DNA of 64,000 nucleotides from Cephalotus follicularis. Lineage: Eukaryota; Streptophyta; Magnoliopsida; Oxalidales; Cephalotaceae. The notes beneath the pieces are model-generated. The model was not told the origin of the DNA. It searched no databases and saw nothing but the letters and a program-made list of their open reading frames with translations. The stretch is taken from the NCBI GenBank assembly GCA_001972305.1, contig BDDD01000894.1:204512-268511 (forward strand), read 5' to 3'. Shown here in pieces: positions 35,063 through 45,315 of this stretch. The position numbers and the translations under genes are program-made. Position 1 is the first letter of the stretch, and every line of letters begins with the position of its first letter.

Positions 35063-35800
35063 GAACATCAGTCACGTTATACACTGACAGAATAACATGC
35101 AAATGGGCAACTTTTGAGGCATCTTGACATGCACAAAGCGACGTGTTGATCATGCTGGTGTGTTTCCAGGCATGCTCCAAAACGTGTCCTTGACATGGTG
35201 CAGGAAAAAGAATATGCCATCTTCTTCTGCAACCTGCAGAAAGGGAAAGGAAAAGAGCCAAAAACAGGAAGGAGAGAGGAGAGCACGGGGGTGTGTGGAT
35301 GCATGTGAACCAAGAGAGAAGGAAAGGAATCCTGCCAGCATAAAACACCTCTCTCTTCCCCTCCTTCTCAGCTAAACACTATGAGAAAAGAGATAGAACA
35401 GAGAAAGAAAGAGAGAAGATAGAACCACCATTGTTGAGCACTTGGAGCTTGGACCTTAGAGCTCCTGGGATTGCAACTGTGGACGAATCTTGAAGCTACT
35501 GAGACCGGATTCCAGGACTTAAAGGGGTGGACTTTCTAGTTCCTAACTTGGAACAACAAGGTAGGGAAAAGTGATGATCTTATACATGCATTTTGAGTTT
35601 TAAGATAATGAAATGCCATTGATGAATTGCATGTTAATGGGTGAATTGAAATCCTTGGATTGTTGTTATGACTACTGTGATGTAAGGAGTGACCATGCAT
35701 GTATAAATTACATGAATATTCGAACTGGTTTGTGTGAAGGATGGATTGGTAATGGCCTGGTGTGTTAAAACCATGGAAATAACGTTCTGGGCTATATAGA

Positions 35801-36213
35801 TGTCAACGCCTACATAAGGACGTCGATGCCTTCGTGTGTGAATGCGACAGACGTCGATGTTTTGGTAAAACATCGACGTCTTTTCTGGGAAATTGCAGAA
35901 CCTTAGTGTTCATTGTGGACGGTGAAATGCCTGCTTTTGATCGCATGATTTGTTCATGAATTGATATTTGGTTACGTATTCTGATAACCAGTAGCATGCC
36001 TTACACTGTGAGAGGATGAGATTGTTTGTTGAGGATCGGATTCTTCCCCCTGGAATCAAAATTGTGAACTGGTACCTCCTGGTATCATAAAGACATCGAC
36101 GTCTTTGGAAAAGCATCGATGTCTTTGGTCCTAAAATACCTAGGAATAACTGCGCGAAATGTTGGCACCTTAGGGTAAAGACGTCGACACCCAGGGGATA
36201 AGCATCGACGATT
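35801..36213. repeat. AAAGACATCGACGTCTTT motif clusters (Tekay-plus 5' LTR, downstream)
   Basis: Two sub-clusters: 35801-35884 (ATGTCAACGCC, GACGTCGATGCC, GACGTCGATGTTTT, AAACATCGACGTCTTTT) and 36089-36213 (AAAGACATCGACGTCTTTGG, AAGCATCGATGTCTTTGG, AAGACGTCGACACC, AAGCATCGACG). Both recur in the 3' LTR (46403-46486, 46696-46822). Confidence 0.85.
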
Positions 36214-37448
36214 ATTCCCCTGTTTTAAAAGGTTTTACTCGAATGGGACCTGTTAGGCCCAAAACGACTCTAGAAACGATCCTAGGTGCATTCTAAGCAT
36301 ATGTTTGCATTATTACTGAACTATGAATTGCATTGTGGTTGATTGCTAAAAAGTGTTAACCGTTTTGAAAAGCTTGAATGATTATTATAATCATTAATTG
36401 TAAGAAAATGTATATTTGTCAAATATATATATTTTTTCAAATGACTGGGGAATGTATTTTTCAAAGACGGTGAAATGTTTAAAGGATTGGTTACAGAATT
36501 GAACTGTATTGTTTTAAGTTTTATAACTTATCACAAGCTGAGAACGGAGTAATATATTTTAAACAAATATATTTGATCAAGTCATTATATTTTATTGCTT
36601 GACTTGTACTGTACGGTGTTTGTGCTTGTTGATTATTAGCCACTGTGCTAATAACCTGTGGATTGTTCAGCCATCATGCTAAGCAATCTGTATGGAGGAC
36701 TTGCCCCAAACCGTTCACAAACAGGGATGGGGTATGAGTGCATGACGTTGGGGCCAGGAGGTGGCGACAGTCGTGACGTTTTGTTTGTCTGGTTCCTTTT
36801 GGGACATACTTACTGCTTGTGTTGATGTAACCTTATGGGGTTATACCTGTACTCTGAACATGCATATATTTTACATATGTATATTCTGCGATATATATAC
36901 TGTGATATATATATATATATACTGTATTGCATCATAATGCATTCATTCATGACACTCATTATCATATACCTCGAACTGCATTTATGAGTTTATTCACTTA
37001 GCCGAGTAAGGACAAAGGCTAACCCCTACTGTAACAGATTGATGGAGTGGGATTTGATATGGAACACGCAAGGAGACTTAAGGAGAAGACTGAATTGTTT
37101 CTCTTATTTTATGTGCTAGATTAATGAACAATGACTATGTTAATTGGATTTGTAAAGTGGATTTTATATATGTCATGTATTGATGCATACCGTGGTTTAT
37201 TTCATTGCGTACTGTATTATCACGCTCCGCTTATGGGCGATCGACAATGATGTTGGGTTTTATATAAATATTATGGGTATCACATAGTATGGTATGCGTG
37301 ATACATATTTAAATTCAGCTTATTTCATGTTACTGCTTCCACTGTTGCAAGTTTTTGATTATACATAAAATCGCATAAGCTTAATTATGTTGGTTGATTG
37401 CCTTTACCGCTTTAATGTTGTCTTCTCGGAAAGCGGGGTGTGACAGCA

Positions 37449-37460
37449 TGGTATCAGAGC
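37449..37460 (+). other. Primer binding site of plus-strand Tekay element
   Basis: TGGTATCAGAGC lies three bases after the 5' LTR end, an exact initiator Met tRNA complement. Confidence 0.9.
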
Positions 37461-37556
37461 ATATTCCAAATATGCTTAGCTAGGAAATTTTTCTTGGCAA
37501 TCAATAAATTGTTTTCCTAAAGTCGTGACTAACCGTCATCCTTCTTATAGGAACAA

Positions 37557-38670
37557 ATGGATCGAAGGAGAACACGTGCTAGGGCTAGAGCTGTTGGAGC
37601 CAATGCCCCGGAGGAAGCGAATATTCCGCAGGGAATGAATGTCCCCCAAGATGATAGAGATCCGATGGCCTGAATTACGGATTACTTTCAGCAATAGATG
37701 GCCTTTAATATGGCTAAGGCGGAGGAGATGCACCAGTACTGCAAGCTCGGCCGCAACATAGAGCTCCTGACCACTGCCCTGGAGAGGATAGTAACCAGTT
37801 TGGGAGGGACATTGAAAGGTTAATTAGGCAGAATCCACCCAGTTTCTGGGGAGAACTTGATGCTACTGTTGCTGAGAGATAGCTGCGGGACTTGAAGAAA
37901 ATCTTTGAAGTAATGGACTGTACTGACACTCAAAAACTGAAGTTTGCTGTATACCGTCTATGGGGTGAGAACACTCATTGGTGGGAGATGGTCAAGGCGA
38001 AATGGGAATCTCAGAGGCTTGATAGTACTTAAGGAAGATTCCAGATAGAATTCTTGGAGACATATGTTCCACGGATTGAACAAGAGCGTCGGGAGACGGA
38101 GCACTTAGAGCTGCGACAAGGGGAAATGACGGTGACCGAGTATCAAGCAAGGTTCATGGAGCTAGCCAGACATTCACCTTATCTGGTAGCTGATGAAGTG
38201 AAGAAGATACGGAGATTTCTGAGAGTTCCGCGACCAGATCTTCGGTCAAAGATTAGAGCTATGGAGTTGGGAACTTTTGTGGAGGTTGCTCAAAAAATGA
38301 GATTACTAGAGAGCATATCCAGTGAGGACAGAGCTGAGAGGTCCCGAGCACAACAAAATAAACAGAGCCCAACGAGACCAGCTTCTTCGAAATGGCAAGG
38401 TAGTGGTTCTCTGACGAAATCAACGAGAACAGATCTGGGCACGCTGCCACACAGGGTACTCCTAGCCAAGGGAGTAATGCGGGGACTGGAGCTTGTTATC
38501 ATTGTTGTCGTAAAGGCCACTTACAGAACGATTGCTGGAGGATGAACGGATTGTGTTTGAGGTGTGGGGAATCTGACCATTCTGTGAGAGATTGCCCGAA
38601 GAGTCTGGCTACAGCACCTACTGGACCAGTGAGTAGCAGTGGGGCTTTCACAATGAAGGGACACCGGTAA
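37557..38670 (+). pseudogene. Gag of plus-strand Tekay, broken
   Basis: The ATG at 37557 opens MDRRRTRARARAVGANAPEE, but stops follow soon (a TGA where the other copy has Arg after DPMA, and a TAG after YFQQ). The capsid part continues from about 38054 in another frame (LELRQGEMTVTEYQARFMEL). A frameshift near 38450 puts the zinc knuckles in a third frame: CYHCCRKGHLQNDC and CLRCGESDHSVRDC (about 38494-38595), both intact CX2CX4HX4C. Gag packages element RNA; this copy cannot make it whole. Confidence 0.85.
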
Positions 38671-38699
38671 GGGCATTGCGAAAGGTAGAGTTTTTACCC

Positions 38700-39900
38700 T
38701 TTCACAGACAGAGGTTTCGGAGTCTACCTCGGTCGTTGGAGGTACACTGTATATTTATGGTTTTTCTGCTAGAGTGTTGATGGACCCTAGAGCATCACAT
38801 TCTTTTATTTCATCACAATTTGTATCATGTTTAGATGTAACACCAGACTGTATGCCATATACCTTTATTGTGAGCACACCTACTGGAGTTTCCATGCATA
38901 CAGATATCGTATATAGGAGTTGTAAGATGTCTATGGCAGGCATTTCCTTGTACGCATATTTGATAGTATTGCCTATCCATGACTTCGATGTTATTTTGGG
39001 GATGGATTGGCTGTCAGCACATCATGTTTACATGGACTGCTACAGCAAGACTATTGATTTTCGTCTGCCCGATGGTACTGTTTTCCAGTTTAAGGGAGAC
39101 AAGGGGTTTTCTACACCGATTATGTCCTTCATCCGTGCATCGAGGTATCTCGAGAAAGGATGCGAAGGATATCTTGCTTATGTAATTGACCGAAGGAAAG
39201 AGAAGGGACTGAGTATCGAGGAAATTCCTGTTGCAAGTGAATTTTCGGATGTGTTTCCTGCAGACTTTGAGTCATTGCAACCAAGAAGGAATATGGAGTC
39301 TGTTATCGATATTATACCAGGTACAGCTCCTATTTCTAAAGCACCATATAGAATGGCTCCTGCAGAATTGAGGGAACTGAAATTGCAGTTACAAGATCTG
39401 ATCGATAAGGGTTTTATTCGACCTAGTGTTTCCCCATGGGGTGCACCTGTGCTGTTTGTGAAAAAGAAGGATGGATCAATGAGACTTTGTATCGATTACC
39501 GGATGCTGAACAAGGCAACGATTAAGAACAAGTATCCTCTACCACACATTAAAGAATTGTTTGACCAGTTGCAAGGGGCGAGAGTATTCACGAAACTTGA
39601 TTTGAGGTCGGGTTATAACCAGTTGAGGGTGAGGGAAAGAGATATTGAGAAGACTGCTTTCCTGACAAGGTATGGGCACTACGAATTCCTTGTGATGCCT
39701 TTTGGTGTTACCAATGCACCGACTGCGTTCATGTCATTAATGAACGATGTGTTTTGACCGTACCTGGACCAGTTTGTCGTTGTGTTTATTGACGACGTAC
39801 TAGTATACTCAAGGAGTGAGGAGGAGCATGCTTGCCATCTGAGGTTGGTTTTGCTGATTCTCCGAGAATAGCAGCTGTATGCCAAATTCAGTAAGTGTGA
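38700..39900 (+). pseudogene. Protease and reverse transcriptase of plus-strand Tekay
   Basis: One frame is open from 38774 to 39757 (327 residues). The protease active-site triplet, DSG in the other copy, reads DPR here ([11 protein letters not shown]), so it would be dead. VILGMDWL is the downstream protease motif. RT follows: [66 protein letters not shown] and [11 protein letters not shown] 39755-39757 interrupts before the catalytic FIDD (39785-39796), which remains readable beyond the stop. Confidence 0.9.
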
Positions 39901-40768
39901 ATTTTGGCTTGACCGTGTGATCTTTCTTTGTCACATTGTATCTGAAGAGGGCCTGGCGGTGGATCCATCGAAGATAGAAGTGGTACGAGATTGGCCACAA
40001 CCAAAGAATGTGACGGAGGTACGCAGTTTCCTTGGACTGGCTGGGTATTACAGAAGGTTTATCCAGAACTTTTCAAGGATAGTCGAGCCCTTAACTAGAC
40101 TCACCCAGAAGAAGACCTTGTTTGTCTGGGATGAAGATTGTGAAGCTAGTTTTCGTGAACTGAAGGATCAGTTGATTTTCGCTCCTATATTGGCATTACC
40201 TAAGGGTAATGAGGGCTTTGCAGTATATAGTGATGCATCGGGTAAGGGCTTGGGCTGCGTGATAATGCAGCAAGGAAGGGTGATCGCTTATGCTTTCCGG
40301 AAGCTAAAGATGTATGAAGAAAACTACCCGATGCATGACCTTGAACTTGCAGCTATTATCTTCGCCCTTCAGAAGTGGAGGCACTATCTGTATGGGGTGC
40401 AGTTTGAGATCTTTACCGATCATAAGAGTTTGAGGTGCCTGTTTTGTCAGGATACACTGAACATGAGGCAATGAAGGTGGGTAGAATTCTTTAACGATTA
40501 TGACTGCAGTATCCAGTATCATCCGGGAAAGGCTAATGTGGTTACGGATGCCTTAAGTCACAAGGCCATGATTGCCAGTACGATGGTGTCGCAATGGAAA
40601 ATGTTAGAAGACTTCCAACAGTGGTCTCCGTTTAATCAGTCACCAGGAATTTTTGTGGCCGACATGCGAGTACGGCCTGTGTTACTCGACCACATAAGGG
40701 ATGCACAACCACATGATCCTAAATTACAGCGGATTCAAGAGAACCTGGATTCGGAGTCTGATTTTTGA
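39901..40768 (+). pseudogene. RT thumb and RNase H of plus-strand Tekay
   Basis: The frame 39917-40474 carries the RT connection ([16 protein letters not shown]) and RNase H ([52 protein letters not shown]). A TGA at 40472-40474 (Arg codon in the other copy) breaks it. 40475-40768 completes RNase H ([16 protein letters not shown]) and stops at TGA 40766-40768, a codon that is also TGA in the minus-strand copy. Confidence 0.88.
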
Positions 40769-41638
40769 GTACACGCTGATGGTATTCTGAGATTTCATGG
40801 ATGGGTGGGTCTTCCGAATGATAGCGAGTTGAAGAGTGAGTTGCTTTACGGGGCTCATAAGTCCCGGTACAGTATCCATCCTGGTAGCACCAAAATGTAC
40901 CAAGATATGAAGAAGACTTACTGGTGGTCCGGCATGAAGCGCGAAATTGCCGAATATGTCGCGAAGTGTTTGACATGCCAGAGGGTCAAGGCCGAACACC
41001 AGAAACCGGCAGGACTGTTGCAGTCATTACCAGTGGCGGAATGGAAATGGGAACACATCACGATGGACTTTGTTTCTGGATTTCCACTGACTAGGCACCG
41101 TCATAATTCCGTGTGGGTTATTGTTGATAGACTCACCAAATCAGCACACTTTTTGCCTACACACGTCACTGATTCCGCGAGCAAGTTGGCTCGATTATAT
41201 GTGAAGGAGATTGTGAGACTGCACGGTGTTCTGGTGAGCATCGTCTGTGATAGGGATTCGATCTTCACTTATAACTTATGGAAGAGATTCTAGACAGCCT
41301 TCAGAACGAGATTGAATCTCAGTACTGCTTTCCACCCTCAAACAGATGGACAGTCAGAGCGTACCATCCAAACCTTGGAGGATATGCTTCGGGCTTGTGT
41401 GATCGATTTTGCTGGGACCTGGGAAGACCATATCCCTCTGATAGAGTTTTCTTATAATAACAGCTATCACGTGAGTATTGGTATGGCTCCATACGAGGCA
41501 CTGTATGGGAGGAAGTGTAGGTCACCCGTTTGTTGGGACGAGGTTGGTGAACGACCATTGCTTGGGTCGAATTTGGTGGAGGAGACTTCGGAGAAAGTCA
41601 AGTTAATCAAAGAGAAGTTGCTAGCAGCACAGAGTCGG
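40769..41638 (+). pseudogene. Integrase of plus-strand Tekay, split by a solo LTR
   Basis: The frame 40805-41293 has the zinc-binding HHCC (GAHKSRYSIHPG, CLTCQRVKAEH), the first catalytic Asp (MDFVSGFP) and second (CDRDSIFTYNLW). After a TAG at 41291-41293 the core continues (NLSTAFHPQTDGQSERT, QTLEDMLRACV with the catalytic Glu) to AAQSR, where the solo LTR begins at 41639. The reading resumes beyond it at 44806. Confidence 0.88.
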
Positions 41639-43799
41639 TGTCGCGCCCCGAACCGCGAGAGTAAACCCCCACGGTCCGACGTGCGAGATACATTCCCTTC
41701 AGTCCATTTAGTCATATAATTCATACTCCAAAAAGTGCTACAAATTTAAAACTTTAAATCCAAGTCAAATAAGCGGAAGAACCATTATATAACAGCGGAA
41801 TTAATCAATCCAAATAAATTAACTCTTAAAGTCTCCCGAAATTTCGGCATGAAGTATTCGTTTATAGGACTAAACCCCCTGTAAAGGAAAACTCATTTTA
41901 TATCTCAACACTCCCGAAGGAGGAAACAACAGTTTATCACAATAGGGAGGTCCTGTCTATATCTTTTACATCAACACCCATATCATAAGCACTGCCACAT
42001 GTCGGCAGGTCGATAGCTGAAATAAAACATCTCTAATATATCTTTAGATCTGTCTCTTATACATAACAAGTCTAACATCTCAATACAGCTCATTTATAAC
42101 TCAAGGACCTTTTACAACTCATATAAACAAACTCATATACAAGCAACTCCATAAACAACTAGCCAACAAAATCTGTTATAGAAAACCTGTCATCCTCAGC
42201 TTACCTTGTTGCAATCCATCACCTGTGCCTGAGCCTGACCCATTCCGCACACAGGGGAAATGGGTCAGCGACATAATGTCGTGTAGGTATACTATGCTAT
42301 GCATGCAACAGTATAATAGTGATATGCGTGTAACAATATATCAATGTATGTCATGTAGTGTATCAGCATAATAGTGATATGCGTGCATCAGTATATCAAT
42401 GTATGTCATTTAGTGCATCAGCATGTGTATGGGGTCCGCTCAATGTATATGGGTCCACCCAATGTATGGGGTCCGCTCAATGTATATGGGTCTATCGTTC
42501 CTGACATTCACGACGGAAATAAATGTCAGAACGGGTTATCTCGTTAGTCTCTTACAATACAACCAATAATCCATCCCGTAGTTGTGACCCAAAATCATGT
42601 GTGTTTTTAAATAATAAAAATAGGGACCATTTTGTAAAGGATCTCATGGGATCCACATCCGTCAAAACATGTAATATCGTTTCTGTAATCATGCATCATT
42701 TTTGTGTCCATAATCCATTTTGTAATCAATCTTTCATATATCATTTGGTTGGTCCCTATCGAAGTTGTAACGAATGGAAAGGAAGTCCGAATGGGAGTAT
42801 CCGTGCCCAGATGTCCCAATGGAAGCACCCGACCATTCTAAAATCCATAAAACAATGGCGAGGAAGTCCAAATAAGATATCTGCGTCTCGATATCCCAAT
42901 GGAACTATCCTGACCATTTTGAAAAACATTTAGAAACCATTTGCTAAAACTCTTTTATTGAGTACTTTCCTTAAAACTTCACTTTGAACATCGATTTAGA
43001 AATCAAAAGTGATACATAAGGATTTCCATAGGTTACAAAGCCTTAGGGAGGCTTTCTATGGAATTCGGTTGAAGATAAAACCATTTCGGATGGAAAACCA
43101 TGTAAAACAGTGTGTTTGGGCTGAATAGGGCACTAAGCGTCCATGCTTAGCCCCGGGCGTTAACAGTTTTAAAAGCACAAGATAAAGTGTCAACGGTTTG
43201 TTTTAAAGCATAAGGCGTCGACAGTTTTGATAGAAAATGTAGTTGCAAAAGTGTTCGTAAATCATTGGAACTATGTCCAAATAGTTCAAAGCCTTTTAAA
43301 ATTCATCCCATAGCCCGTGAATTAAGAGAAGGCAAGAACTCATCTCCTCTTAATTCAATATCGAACCCTTATATCATGTGTCATATGCAATATGCATATC
43401 CATCCGTATACTTGCATATATATATATGTATATACAATCATGCATCCATGCAAGTACAATTCGTACACATATCAATCCAAATAATCATTTAGAATGCATG
43501 AATGCAATCTAAGCAATAGTATAACCTACCTCGTAGCAACTGAGCTTGTAAAGCTCGGAAATCCTCTATCCTTGATCGTTTTGCTCATCCTTGATCGTTT
43601 CGTTATCCTACATGTACAACACATTTCCGTTACACTCTACGCACGGAAACCAAGAACAACCGTTATCGGACCTTCGGCCAGTTTTCGGCTAACTCGCTTA
43701 GCTCCGGCGAAACCCAAAAACAAGTTCCACATTGGACGATATGTTCAAAACCATCGGAGGCTCATCGTGACTCGTCGCGAAACGCGCTGTCACAGCCGG

Positions 43800-44125
43800 C
43801 AATGAGTCAACTCACTGAGTCAACTCGCCGAACTTCAACAGTTTCGGTCAACACCCAAAATCGCCTTAACCGACCTTAAAATCCTTCACCCAGTCCATTG
43901 GTGGCCGTAACTCATCGGGAATCGGTGCCGAAACGCCCAGTCACGGCCGGCCAGTGAGTTCAAGTCACTGAGTTGACTCGCCGGTCATCCTCAGCTCCGG
44001 CCAATGCCATAAAACGCATCACAACCACCATATCAACACACCTAAAGCCTTAACTCGCCGAGACTCGGTGCGCATTGCGTGGTCTCAGGCGACAGCGGGT
44101 CCACTCGCTGAGTCGACCCGTCAGT
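43800..44125. repeat. TGAGTCA/TGACTCA repeats in solo LTR
   Basis: AATGAGTCAACTCACTGAGTCAACTCGCCG (positions 43801-43830), CACTGAGTTGACTCGCCGG near 43966 and CGCTGAGTCGACCCG near 44107 recur about 150 bases apart. The same phrase occurs once or twice in each LARD LTR (for example 8690-8708 and 48540-48562). TGAGTCA is a classic bZIP-type binding sequence. Confidence 0.6.
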
Positions 44126-44462
44126 TTGATTTCGGCCGTTTCCGGCCAAATGATGCCAAACCAGCCACTGAAATGGGTTTATCCGGCCTCCTAGGTGAAG
44201 ACTCGACCCACCCGCGACGCTAACCGGTGGTGGAACGCACGGCAGCGGCGTGACAGGGGCGACATCGAGGAGAAGAAAACGGCAGAAAAAGAAGAAAAAA
44301 GAGAAGAAGAGGAAACGAGGCATACCGTCGGGGTGGAGTCTCTGACCGGTGAGCTCCTGGTCCGGCGGCGTCGTCTTCTCCGGCGCCGAGCTCTCCCTCT
44401 CTCCCTTTCTCTCCCACTGCTCTCTCCCAACATCTCTCTCTCTCGTCTGTTTTCTTTTAACA

Positions 44463-44492
44463 GACACGGGCGCCTTATGCGCCCGTGTGTCT
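44463..44492. promoter_or_regulatory. GC hairpin in solo LTR promoter region
   Basis: GACACGGGCGC and GCGCCCGTGTGTC pair around a short CTTAT loop, next to CT-rich leader sequence. Position and form match the hairpins of the LARD LTRs. Confidence 0.7.
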
Positions 44493-44800
44493 CCTTTTCT
44501 TTCTTCTAAATTTTGCTCCCCTTCTTGGTATTGCCGGTCAAAATACTAAGGCACGGGTCCCGTTTAATCCGCAAACGGCAATATTAATTATCCGAAAGGG
44601 TACCAAAATAATCGCAATAAAAATGCGAACATAGGGACTTATTGTCGCGCATTAAAAATGGGCTTTATTAATCATTTCGGGCCTTATGATTTGCGGCTCC
44701 AATACGCGATGCCTTTTATTAATTCGGGCTCCATTGGTTCAATACGGTCATACACTGTACCAATATTAAAATAATTATTTATAAAATTTGGGGCCTTACA

Positions 44801-45270
44801 GTCGGCAGAAGAGCTATGTCGACAGTGTGAAGAGAAGGCCTTTAACCTTCAATGTTGGAGATTCTGTGTTTTTGAAAACATCTCCGTGGAAAGGGGTGCA
44901 AAGATTCGGGAAGAAGGGCAAGTTAGCGCCACGCTATATTGGTCCTTTTGATATTCTGGAGAGGGTTGGGGAGGTAGCTTATCAGCTAGCCTTGCCTCCT
45001 ACTTTGTCGGGCGTACATGATGTCTTCCATTTATCGATGCTACAAGGTTATATCCGAGATCCATCACATGTCCTGGATTGTGTCTCGGTTACGGTGAGGG
45101 ATGTTCTTTCCTGCGAGGAGTCACCTATGAGAATCTTGGATTGGAAGACACAAGTATTGAGGAACCGGACCATTCTGATGGTAAAGGTTCAGTGGCAATT
45201 TCATCGACCGGATGAAGCGACTTGGGAACGTGAGGATGATATCCGAGAACGTTACCCGTATTTGTTTTAG
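44801..45270 (+). pseudogene. Integrase C-terminus and chromodomain of plus-strand Tekay
   Basis: After the TSD, the interrupted protein resumes (SRQKSYVDSVKRRPLTF) and is open to TAG at 45268-45270. It carries the GPY/F-type module (KLAPRYIGPFDILERVG, VHDVFHLSMLQGYI) and a Tekay-type chromodomain (PMRILDWKTQVLRNR, KVQWQFHRPDEATWE). This segment has no internal stop, unlike its counterpart on the minus strand. A chromodomain would guide insertion to heterochromatin, consistent with this nested landscape. Confidence 0.9.
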
Positions 45271-45301
45271 TATTGTGTTAATTTCGAGGACGAAATTTCT
45301 C

Positions 45302-45315
45302 GAATGAGGGGTGGA
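45302..45315 (+). other. Polypurine tract of plus-strand Tekay element
   Basis: GAATGAGGGGTGGA abuts the 3' LTR start TGTAATGCACG. Confidence 0.88.

Larger units (their letters stand above)
34702..37445 (+). repeat. 5' LTR of plus-strand Tekay element
   Basis: 2.74 kb, starting TGTATCGGCCGGG and ending GGGGTGTGACA. Palindrome clusters of the AAAGACATCGACGTCTTT type lie at 34906-35062 (upstream of the CT-rich leader near 35345-35370), 35801-35884 and 36089-36213. A (TA)n run occurs at about 36890-36920, longer than in the 3' LTR. Confidence 0.9.
41639..44800 (-). mobile_element. Solo LTR, 3.16 kb, inserted in Tekay integrase
   Basis: TGTCGCGCCCCGAACC...GGGGCCTTACA with exact TSD GTCGG (41634-41638, 44801-44805). 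In minus orientation it starts TGTAAGGCCCC, then has a GC hairpin (44463-44492) and a GA-rich leader, the same plan as the LARD LTRs. GAGTCAACTC/TGACTCA repeats recur at about 43800-44125. A small number of TCGAC units lie at 43130-43225. Arg-rich reading frames in its CT-rich part are not supported. No internal domain, hence solo. Confidence 0.88.

Noticed and set aside
34803-35375. Host gene with Cys-rich reading frames on the minus strand
   Set aside because: Inside the Tekay-plus 5' LTR and only partly repeated in the 3' LTR; it is disrupted there and has no domain.
44042-44549. Several Arg-rich reading frames on both strands
   Set aside because: Low-complexity CT/GA leader of a solo LTR; no conserved frame and no domain.
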